Source: JAWXCB01 sp034440455
Lineage (GTDB): Bacteria > Bacteroidota > Bacteroidia > Chitinophagales > CAIOSU01
NCBI GenBank assembly: GCA_034440455.1
Contig: JAWXCB010000113.1
Span: 1 to 64,000 of the forward strand
Length of the DNA: 64,000 bases
Reading direction: 5' to 3'
Positions 15,920 through 28,100 of the stretch are shown here, one piece after another. The position numbers and the translations under genes are program-made. Numbering within the stretch: position 1 is the stretch's first letter; every line of letters begins with the position of its first letter. The notes beneath the pieces are model-generated. The model was not told the DNA's origin, searched no databases, and worked only from the letters and a program-made list of their open reading frames with translations.

Positions 15920-15998
15920 GTTCTAAAAATTCTACCACCAGCACCCTCGCCTTTTGGAGAAGGATGGGGTGAGGTGATAAAAAAGCAATTTTTAGTAC
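15920..15998. repeat. MITE-like palindromic repeat, copy 2
   Basis: Same architecture and length (79 bp) as copy 1: GTTCTAAAAATT at the left, AATTTTTAGTAC at the right, and an internal CTCGCCTTTTGGAGAAGG hairpin followed by GGGGTGAGG. It lies 179 bp upstream of the second giant gene. Confidence 0.8.
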
Positions 15999-16176
15999 TA
16001 AGCAAAAATGCTGCCGAAAATATTCAGGGCGCTTAAATTATGGAGTTGAAAACCGCGAATTCATGTGGACAAACAACGTCTTGAAAAAAATTTGCGTGTT
16101 TTTCGTCTGTTAAGGTTGTACAGTTTCCAAATATTTCTTATTATGAGCTTGGTTTCAACCCAATCGTCACCCCGTT

Positions 16177-19100
16177 ATGAAAGGAATCATGTTCCGCTAC
16201 TTCCCTGCCCGTACTTTTTCCACTTGGAAAGGTTACGTAAAAAGTGAAACAGATAGTGTGTGTTGCAGCAACATACTGAAAATAAAAGTTCAACTTTTTT
16301 TTGTTCTCTTCTTTTCGCTGCTTTTTTATGCTGAATGCGTAAATGCACAAACTCCAACCTGCAATGGCACGAACGTATCAATACCGGATGCCAGTGGAGC
16401 CATTAGCTCTTCAATCACTTTTCCAACTTCACAGGGTGTGCTCACCGACTTGAATGTCAGAGTGTTTATTTACCATACGTGGGTAAGCGATTTGGATGTA
16501 TGGCTGCAAAGCCCTGCCGGAACAACCGTTTATCTTTTCAGTGGTTCGTGCGGCAGCGCAGACCAGATTGAAACAGAATTTGATGATGAAGGAAGCCCCA
16601 TTTCCACCATCTGTACACCGGGCGGATTTACGCTGCCGTTTAACTCCCTTTCTGCATTTGACGGTCAGGGGCTGAGTGGCACATGGACATTATATGTTCG
16701 CGATTTTTTCACTATGGATGTAGGAACTCTCAATGGATGGTGTCTTGTGCCGACATTTGAATGCACTGCCAGCAATCAATGCAATGACGGCAATGCGTGT
16801 ACAATTGATTATTGCAGCAGTGTATTCACCTGCGTGTCAGCCCCCAGAGCTTGCAGCGATGAAAATCCCTGCACTGCGGACAACTGTAGCAATGGAACCT
16901 GTTTGAATCCGATAAATGTGATTTGTAACGATAACAATCCCTGCACAAACGATTGGTGCAGTGGCGGCACTTGCACCAATGAATGCACACTTGACATAAA
17001 TAATTTGGTAGTAACGGGAAATACAGTTGTTGGTTGTAATGATGGAACAATATCCGCCCGTATCAACTTTGCCACTTGCAGCAGTCCGTGGAACGCGCTG
17101 TTGCGATACGGCACAAACTCAATTCAGGCTTCGTGGGCTTCTTCTCTGGGTACATCCGTAGTATGGACAAACCTGCCTGCGAGAACATATAATATTCAAG
17201 CTGCGAATGATGCAGGGTGTACTGAAAGTATAAACAATATCAATATTAGCGCTGGAGTTCCATGCAGCATCGCTCATGCAAATGTTACTCCCCGCGCGGA
17301 GAGCGTAGCGGGTTGTAATGACGGTGGATTGAATTATGGAGTGAACTCAGTTACGTGCAAAGGCGAGTGGTTCTCTAATCTCTATGTTGGCGTTAACACG
17401 TTGGTTAAGTCATGGAATCACAGCCTTGGCTCTCAGGTAAATCACAATCAACTTGCGCCCGGAAATTATCGCATTGTTACAACGGATAACGGCAGTTGCA
17501 CTACAACCACTCCGCTCATAATTCCCGGTGGTCCCCCATGCAGTTTGCAAATTAACAATGCGCAGATGCAAGTGCTTGGTTGCGATGAAGGAAAAGTAAC
17601 TGCTGATATTGCCGCATTCACGTGCGGCAATGTTTGGATTGCGTATCTCTATGATAGTTTGTTTGAAAACTTTACACAAACGTGGGACAATACACAAGGT
17701 CTGGGAATCAACTGGTCAGGAATTTCCGTAGCAGAATATCACATCGTTGTTACGGATAACGCTAATTGCAGCGACACGGTGCGCATTGCTGTAACCTGTG
17801 ATGATGGCAACCCCTGCACAACAGACAACTGCATTCCGGGCGGATGCGAATATGTTCCGAAATGTAATGATGGAAATCCCTGTACGGAAAACCTTTGTTC
17901 AGGTGGAGTATGCACTTTCCCGCCCATCATTTGTAATGATAACAACATTTGCACGATTGACCGCTGTGTGAATGGAGTATGCGTTTTCCAGCCGAGAAAC
18001 TGTGCAGATGCGAATCCCTGCACAGAGGACATTTGTGTAAACGGGCAGTGCCTGCATCCGCCTAAAGTATGTAATGATAACAACGCCTGCACAAATGATG
18101 CTTGCGTTGCAGGCAATTGTGTTTTCAATCCCACCTGCGTATTTAATGACGGCAACCCCTGCACAGATGATTACTGTGTGAACAGGCAATGCATCCACGT
18201 AGTGAAAAACTGCGATGACCAAAATCTTTGCACAACTGATTTCTGTGATGCAACCGGAACCTGTGTAAACCAGCCGCTCTGCGTGTTGGATGACGGGGAC
18301 CCCTGCACCGATGATTTTTGCACCAACGGGCAATGTTTGCACTTTCCGCGTATTTGTGACGATAACTATTCCTGCACCACTGAAGAATGCGTGAATGGAA
18401 TTTGCGTGAGCACAGCGCTTTGCGTGGAAGATGACAACAATGTTTGTACGATTGACACCTGCATCAGCGGGCAGTGTTTCAACACGCCACTTGATTGCAA
18501 TGATAATCTCACCTGCACGCGGGATTTATGCCAAAACGGTGTGTGTCAAAATATACCCGTATGTAATTTAAGCGATGGCAACCCTTGCACGGATGATTTT
18601 TGCGTCAATGCCGTGTGTCTCTATATTCCAAAAGAATGTGATGACAATAACTCCTGCACGACAGACGGCTGTGCAGATGGCGATTGCGTGTTCACTCCAA
18701 CTTGTGTGCTGGATGATGGCGACCCCTGCACCGTAGATAATTGCATCAACGCACAATGCGAACATCTGCCTGCTCCCTGCGATGATGCGAATACCTGCAC
18801 CAATGATATTTGCGATGGCAATGGCGGTTGCACTTTCGAGCCGATTTGCATTGTGGATGATGGCGACCCTTGTACCGAAGATTTTTGTGTAAGCGGAACT
18901 TGCCTGCACATTCCACCTGATTGCGATGATGGCTTCAGTTGCACGAATGATGTGTGCGACAGCACAGGCGCCTGTGTAAGCGTGCCGATTTGCATCTTAG
19001 ATGATGATGACCCCTGCACGATTGATAATTGCGTGAATGGAAGTTGCATTCACGAGCCGGTGAGTTGCGATGACAGCTATTCCTGCACCAATGATATTTG

Positions 19101-22100
19101 CGACAGCACGGGCGCATGCGTGAATGTTGTGATTTGCGAAGTGGATGATAATGACCCCTGCACCGCAGACAATTGCATTAATGGCGCATGTATTCACACG
19201 CCCCGCGATTGCGATGACAGCGATGTCTGCACCACTGATGGTTGCGATGCAAATGGCGACTGTTTCTATACGCCCGCTTGCGTGGTGGATGATGGCGATG
19301 CCTGCACCGATGATTTTTGTATCAATGGCGTGTGCCTGAATGTTCCGATTGAATGCAATGACAATGATGTCTGCACTGCCGATTCCTGTTCAAATGGAAT
19401 TTGCATCAACGAACCGCTCTGCCCCGATGATGGCGATGCGTGTACTGCGGATGATTGTGTAAACGGCACGTGCATTTACCTCGCACAGATTTGCAACGAT
19501 AACAACAGTTGCACTGCGGACTCCTGTGAAAATGGCGTATGCGAATTCACTCCAACCTGTGCAGTGGATGATGGCAATGCCTGCACGGTAGATAATTGCA
19601 TCAATGGGCAATGCCTGAATACGCTAATCGTTTGCAATGATAATTACAGTTGCACAAGCGATACCTGCATAAACGGCACTTGTGCATTCACTCCGCTCTG
19701 TGTGTTAGATGATAATGATGCCTGCACGGACGACCGTTGTGTGAATGGCGCATGTTTGCACACGCAAATTAATTGCGATGACAACGACCCTTGCACAACT
19801 GATTTGTGCAACAACGGAACTTGTATCAACACTCCATTATGCACGGCAGACAGCGACCTCTGCACAACAGATTATTGCGTGGGCGGACAATGCTTCAGCG
19901 ACTCGCTGGATTGTAATGACAATGTCGGTTGTACGGTTGATGCTTGCATGAACGGGTTATGCGTGAATGAAACAGTTTGCGATGATGGCGACCTCTGCAC
20001 CAACGATGGCTGCGTAAACGGGAATTGCGTTTACACTCAAATCCTTTGCAATGACAATTTCTCCTGCACGAATGATTTCTGCTTAAATGGAATTTGCGTA
20101 TTCGACCCGATTTGTGTTTTTGATGACGCCAATCCCTGCACACTTGATGAATGTGTGAATGGAACTTGCATTCATACATCGCTGGATTCTCTCTGCAATG
20201 ATGGCAATTCCTGCACGAATGATTTCTGCGAAAACGGATTGTGCGTGAACGAGCCGCAGTGCGAACTCGATGATAACGATGCCTGCACAGACGATGTTTG
20301 CGTAAATGGCGCTTGCGAACATTTGCTAATTAATTGCTTGGATAACAACCCTTGTACAAGCGACTTGTGCGTGAATGGAATTTGTTCCAATCCGCCCACT
20401 TGCCCTGATGATGGCGATGCTTGCACGGATGATTATTGCTTGGGTGGTCAATGTTTTAATGACCCGCTCAATTGCGATGATGGAAATTCCTGCACTTCCG
20501 ATGTGTGTGTGAACGGCACTTGTGTTTCCACAGAAAATTGTGTTGTGGATGATGGCAACTCCTGCACAACGGATTACTGCCTCAATGGTCAGTGCTACAA
20601 CGATCCGATACTTTGCGATGATAATGAACTCTGCACGGAAGATTTTTGCGATGCTGCAACCTGCTTCCATCGCCCCGTTTGCCAGTTGGATGATGGCGAC
20701 ACCTGCACGACAGATTTATGTGAAAACGGAGTTTGCTTCCACGTAAACACCTGCGGCTGCTTATTGAATGAAGATTGCAATGACGGTAACCTCTGCACTC
20801 TGGATGAATGTATTGACAGTCTCTGTGTGTATGAACCCGACACTGTTTGTGCAGATGATGGCAACCTCTGCACGGATGATTACTGCCTGAATGGCGAGTG
20901 TGTGCATCCGCAAAAAATCTGTAACGATAATTATAGCTGCACGAGCGACTTCTGCGATGTGGGCACCGGTAATTGTGATACTTCTCCGATATGCGCTGTA
21001 AATGATAATGATGCATGCACAGAAGATTTCTGCATAGATGGCGCCTGCATTCATGTTGATGCGATTTGCAACGATTTGCTCTCCTGCACTGCGGATACTT
21101 GCATAGATGGTAATTGCCAGTTTACTGCCATTTGTGACCCCGTAGATGGCGATGCCTGCACCGATGATTTTTGTACAAATGGCATTTGCTTTAATGTAGA
21201 TATTGACTGTGATGACGGCAGCGCCTGCACGATTGATTTATGTGAAAACGGTGTTTGTGATTATACGGACGTTTGCCCATTGGATGATGGCAATGCATGC
21301 ACCGATGATTTCTGCGTGAACGGTCAATGCTTCAATGAGCCGCGCGTATGCGTGGATAATATCCTGTGTACAAAAGATACTTGCATTAACGGAGTTTGCA
21401 CATTTAATCCTTTGTGTGAGAATGATGATGCCGATGCTTGCACCACCGATACATGTATTAGCGGAACATGCTACAACCTACCCATTGATTGCAACGACAG
21501 CGATGTCTGCACGAATGACCAGTGCGAGGTTGGCGTATGTGTTTACACGTTAGTGTGCGATCCCGATGATGGCGATGATTGCACAACTGACTTTTGTCTT
21601 GGCGGCAACTGTTACAATGAAGATATTATTTGCGATGACCAAAGCCTTTGCACTACAGATTCCTGTATCAATGGCGAATGCGTATTTGATCCGGTGTGCC
21701 AAGTAGATGATGGGAATCCCTGTACGGAAGATTTTTGTGTGCAGGGAACATGCACCCATATTCCGATTGGTTGCAACGATAATGATTTATGCACCGATGA
21801 TGTTTGTGTAAACGGCATCTGCGATAATTTGCCCGTTTGCGATTCGGATGATGGCGATTCCTGTACGACTGATTTCTGCGTAAACGGAATTTGTTTCAAT
21901 GAGCCTGTTGTATGTAATGACACGAACGATTGCACGGTTGATTCCTGTATCAATGGAATTTGCGAATTCACTCTGCTTTGCAATCCTGATGATGGTGATT
22001 TATGCACTACTGATTTTTGTCTTGCTGGAGTTTGCTACAATGAACCGCTTTGTTGCAATGACAATGATTTATGTACGATTGATTCCTGCAACAATGGCGT

Positions 22101-25100
22101 ATGCGTAACTGCGCCAGTTTGCAATCCTGATGATGGCGATGGCTGCACCGATGATTTCTGTCTGGGAGGCGTTTGTTATAATGAGCCGGTGGCGTGTGAT
22201 GATTTGAACTCCTGCACAACTGACACCTGCGAAAATGGTTCGTGCGTGTTCACCCCGCTTTGCGACCCTGATGATGGCAACCGCTGCACAACTGATTATT
22301 GCCTGAACGGACAATGTTTTAATGAGCCGATTGCTTGCAATGACAATAATACATGTACTACTGATTCATGTGTGAATGGCGTTTGCGTATTTGAACCTGC
22401 TTGTGAATTGGATGATAACGATGCCTGCACGGATGACTTCTGCGTGAACGGTGAATGTTTCAACATTCTCCTCACATGTAACGATAATAACAGTTGCACC
22501 ACCGATTCCTGCGTAAATGGCGGATGTGAATATACGCCTGTCTGCACGCTGGATGATGGCGATGCGTGTACGGAAGATTTATGTGTGAACGGAGCTTGTA
22601 TCCATATTTTAATTACCTGCAATGATAATTTTAGCTGCACCCGCGACACCTGCGAAAATGGAGTGTGCGTATTTGTTCCGATTTGCAATGTGGATGATGG
22701 CGACCTCTGCACAGCGGATGCCTGTGTGAATGGTCAATGTATTAATACGCCTGTAAATTGTAATGATAACGATCTCTGCACAAGAGATTCTTGCTCAAAT
22801 GGAATTTGCGTTTACACGCCTGCTTGCGTAGTGGATGATGGCGATGCCTGCACAGATGATTTTTGCCAGGGAGGGCTATGCTTCAGCGAGCCAATTGATT
22901 GTAATGATGCCGACCTCTGCACCACTGACTCCTGTTCAAACGGAATTTGCATCAATCAACCATTGGATTGCGATGATAATGACGGCTGCACAACAGACAT
23001 TTGTCTGGGTGGTCAATGTTTGTACGACCCAGTGGTGTGTGCCGATGTTGACCTTTGCACAACCGATACCTGCTTTAACAACATCTGCAATTTCCTTCCT
23101 GTATGCGACCCAAATGACAACGACCCCTGCACGGAGGATATTTGCTTCAACGGAGTTTGCTTTAACGAGCCTGTTGTTTGCGATGATAACTTCTCCTGCA
23201 CGGCTGATTCGTGCTTGAATGGAGTTTGTAGTTTCACTCCTGTTTGCATTTTTGATGATGGCGATGCCTGCACAATTGATACCTGCGTGAATGGCGAGTG
23301 CTTACACTTGGATGTAACCTGCGATGATGATTATGCCTGCACGGATGATGTATGCGTGGATGGCGAGTGTGTATTTAATGAGTTGTGTGTGCTGGATGAT
23401 GGCGACCTCTGCACCAATGATTTCTGTAATGCCGGAGAATGTTTGCACCTGCAAAAAAACTGCACCGACAATGACCTCTGCACAAATGATTCCTGTGAGG
23501 CAGGCATCTGTGTATTTACGCCCGCTTGTGTTTTAGATGATGGCGATCTGTGTACAAATGATTATTGTCTTGGCGGGTTATGTATCAATGAGCAAATTCA
23601 ATGTAATGATGGTTTCCTTTGCACACAGGATACTTGTCAAAACGGCATTTGCATTTTCCCTCCTGTTGTATGTGAAGACTTCATCCCCTGTACGGAGAAT
23701 ATTTGTCTGAATGGAAACTGTATTTTCAATTTAATTCCGGGATGCACCGACCCATGCGATACATTAGATTGTAACGACAATGTGCTTTGTACGGTTGATT
23801 CCTGCTTTAATGGAGAGTGTTATAATACTGCTATCATTTGCGATGACGGTGTACTTTGCACGGATGATTATTGTTTCAACGGAGTCTGTGTATTTAGCCC
23901 GAAAATCTGTGATGATGGTAGCACCTGCACGCGTGATGGTTGTGTGGATGGCGTTTGCATCTTCACAGCTATTTGTGACCCGAATGATAATAATCCCTGC
24001 ACGATTGACCAGTGCATCAATGGGCAATGCTTCAATCAACCAATTGTGTGTAATGATGGCAGCACCTGCACGTCAGATGCTTGTGACAATGGGTTATGTG
24101 TTTACACGCCACTGTGCGTAGTGGAGGATAGCGACCCGTGTACAAATGATTTCTGCACGAACGGTCAGTGTATTCATATCCCGATTGTTTGCAACGATAA
24201 TTATTCCTGTACGCAGGATGTATGTCAAAATGGAACCTGCGTATATAATGTGCTTTGTGTTGAAGATGATGGCGATGCTTGTACGATTGACCTATGTCTT
24301 AACGGGCAATGCTTCCATAATCCTGTCGTGTGCAATGATGCTGATTTATGCACGACCGATTCCTGTGGAAACGGTATCTGCATCTATGAGCCGGTGAACT
24401 GTGATGATAATGACGCTTGCACCAACGACAGATGCGTAAGCGGACAATGCGTGTATATTCCAATTTTGTGCAATGACGGTTACTCCTGCACTGACGATGC
24501 GTGCGTGAACGGCAGTTGCGAATTTGATTCGCTCTGCGTGTTGGATGATGGCGATGCCTGCACGATTGACCAGTGTTTGAGTGGACAATGCTTCCACAAT
24601 CAGATTATATGCAACGACAACAATCTTTGCACTACGGATTCTTGCATCAATGGCGCTTGCGTTTATGAGCCTGTCGTGTGTGATGATGGCGATGGCTGCA
24701 CCGATGATTTTTGTATAAGCGGGCAATGTGTTTCTACCGCAAGAATTTGCAATGACAATTATTCCTGCACTGCGGATACGTGCGAAAATGGAGTCTGCGA
24801 GTTTGATTCGCTTTGCACGTTGAATGATGGCAATGCCTGTACGCTTGATAACTGTATTGGCGGTCAGTGCTATCACGAGCCGTTGGTGTGCAATGACAAT
24901 AATTTATGCACTACGGATTCCTGCGAAAACGGCATTTGCGTATTTGAGCAGATGGTTTGTGATGATGCGGATGCTTGCACAAATAATGCGTGCGCAAACG
25001 GTCAATGTATTTTCATCCCGCAGGTTTGCAACGATAATTATTCCTGCACGAATGACCGATGCGAAAACGGGGTTTGCATCTTTGATTCGCTTTGCGCTGT

Positions 25101-28100
25101 GGATGACGGTGATATATGCACCATTGATAACTGCATTGACGGACAGTGTTACAATGAGCCACTTGTATGCAATGACAACGATTTCTGTACTACTGACACC
25201 TGCATCAGCGGTCTTTGCAGTTTCCTCGCTGTGTGCAATCTTGATGATGGCGACACCTGCACGGTTGATTTCTGCGAAAATGGAAACTGCTATCGTCAAC
25301 AAAGTTGCGGATGCACGGACAGCTCAGATTGTGATGATGGCAGCCTTTGCACAACTGATGCCTGCGTTGATAATGCCTGCGCTTATACTCCGGTAGAATG
25401 CGCGGATGATGGCGACCTCTGCACCGATGATTTTTGTTTGGAAGGAATTTGTGTTAGTGAGATGAAGAATTGCAATGATGCAAATTCATGCACTACGGAT
25501 TCATGTGCGGATGGAATCTGCATCAATAATCCCGTGTGCGAAGTGGATGATGGCGATGCCTGCACCGATGATTTCTGCGCTGCGGGACAATGCCTGCATG
25601 TTGACAAAGATTGCAACGACAATGATTTATGCACCGATGATGCCTGCGACAATGGCATATGTGTGTATGAAGGAGTTTGCGATGCAGATGGCGATGCCTG
25701 CACAACTGACGGTTGCTTGGGTGGTCAGTGTATCTACACAGATGTGGTCTGCGATGATACAAGTTCCTGCACAACGGATTCTTGTGTGGATGGAAATTGT
25801 GTGTTCATTCCGATTTGTGAAGTGAATGATAGTGATGCCTGCACGGATGATTTCTGCATTGCCGGTCAATGCGTAAATGTTGCGAAAGATTGCAACGACA
25901 GCGATTTGTGTACGGATGATTCCTGCGTGGACGGCATTTGTCTGAATCAATCCATCTGCGCTACGGATGGCGATGCCTGCACGGAAGACAATTGTATTAA
26001 CGGACAGTGCTTCTATTCGCCCTTGAATTGTGATGATGCAAGCTCCTGCACAATTGATTCGTGTGAAAATGGTATTTGTGTGAATGCGCCAATCTGTGTG
26101 CAGGATGATGGCATTGCCTGCACGGATGATTACTGCATTAATGCGACATGCGTAAACATTCCAAAAGATTGCAACGACAGCGATTTGTGTACTACTGATT
26201 CCTGCGACAACGGCATCTGTGTAAATGCTCCTGTATGCGTTGATGATAACAATGCCTGCACGCTGGATAATTGTATTGCCGGTCAGTGTTTCTATGACGC
26301 GCTTGTCTGCGATGATGGCAGCACATGCACCACCGATTCCTGCGCTGACGGAAATTGCATTTACACTCCGATTTGTGAGGTGGATGATAACGATCCCTGC
26401 ACGAATGATTTCTGCATTCAGGGACAATGTATTTATCAGCCGATTATCTGTAACGATGGCGACCTCTGTACTGCTGATGTATGCGATAACGGAACATGTT
26501 CATATCCTTCGGCTTGTGTAATTGATGATGGAAATCCGTGTACTACCGATTATTGTCAGGACGGAGAATGTTTCCACGAGCCCATTATTTGTAACGACAA
26601 TTACTCTTGCACGGATGATGTGTGCAGGAATGGCATTTGTGAATTTGATTCGCTTTGTGTGTTTGATGATGGCAATGCCTGCACGGATGATTACTGCATC
26701 AGCGGGGCATGTGTTCATGTCGCAAAAGACTGTAATGACAGCGACCTCTGCACTGCCGATGCGTGTGTAAACGGCTTATGCGTAAATACAACGCTCGCCT
26801 GTGAAGATGGCGTGTTGTGTACTAATGATACTTGCATTAATGGAGTGTGTTTTTACATCCCGATTCCCGGTTGTGTTGACCCGTGCGAAATATTGAACTG
26901 TGATGATGGCAATCCTTGTTCAGTTGATGACTGCGTGAATGGCGCTTGTATAAACTCAATTATCGTCTGCAATGACAACAACCTCTGCACGAATGATAAC
27001 TGTGTTAACGCTATTTGTCAATATGTGCCGTTAGATTGTGATGATGGCAATCCCTGTTCAATTGATAGCTGCGTGAACGGCTCTTGTGTCAACACTCCTA
27101 TTATCTGCGATGACAATAACCTTTGCACGAATGATAATTGTGTTGGCGGAATCTGCCAGTATGTATCGGTGGATTGTGATGACAGCGACCCCTGCACTAT
27201 TGATGCATGCGCGGATGGTATTTGTTCGCATACCCCGATTATTTGCAATGACAATAGCCCGTGTACTTCAGATATGTGCGACCGCGGCATCTGTATATAT
27301 ATTCCTGTGCCTTGCGATGACAGCGACCCCTGCACAAACGATGCCTGCGTAAACGGGCAGTGTATCTTCCAGGTAAAAAATTGCAGCGATGGAAATGCGT
27401 GTACAATTGATGTCTGCGATGTAAACGGAAATTGCACAAACACACTTATTGATTGCGCTGACACGGACCCTTGCACCGATGATTTTTGTCAGATTGGAGT
27501 TTGCCAGAATCCCCCGAAATTCTGCAGTGATGGCAACACCTGTACAAGTGATGCCTGTGTAAATGGTTTGTGTGTCTTCACTCCTTGTAATGATAACGAT
27601 GTGTGTACCGATGACTTTTGCATTAACGGGCAGTGTATCTTCCAGGTAAAAAATTGCAGCGATGGAAATGCATGTACAATTGATGTCTGCAATGTAAACG
27701 GAAATTGCACGAATACGCTGATGAATTGTGATGACAGCGATCCGTGTACAAATGATTTCTGCCAACTTGGAATTTGCAAATACACTCCGAAATTCTGTAG
27801 CGATGGAAATCTTTGCACTACTGATGCGTGTGTGAATGGACTGTGCATTTATACTCCGGTTGTCTGCAACGACAACAACGCTTGCACAAATGATATCTGC
27901 ATCAACGGTCAATGTCAGTTCCGACCGAAGAATTGCACCGATAGCAATCCCTGCACAAATGATGTGTGCGTGGAGGGTGTTTGCGTGTTTACTCCACTTA
28001 ACTGCACGGATAATGATGCCTGTACAAACGATGTATGTGTAGCAGGTCTTTGCAGAAACACGCCCAAGAATTGTTTCGACAGCAATCTCTGCACACAGGA

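Noticed and set aside
25627..26427. Long antisense frames (up to 266 codons) opposite the repeat array, with regular repeats such as RAGIAIIH
   Set aside because: They occur all along the array wherever unit length keeps the frame open, have no signal, RBS or start consistency, and mirror the sense repeat; they are shadows of the coding repeats.
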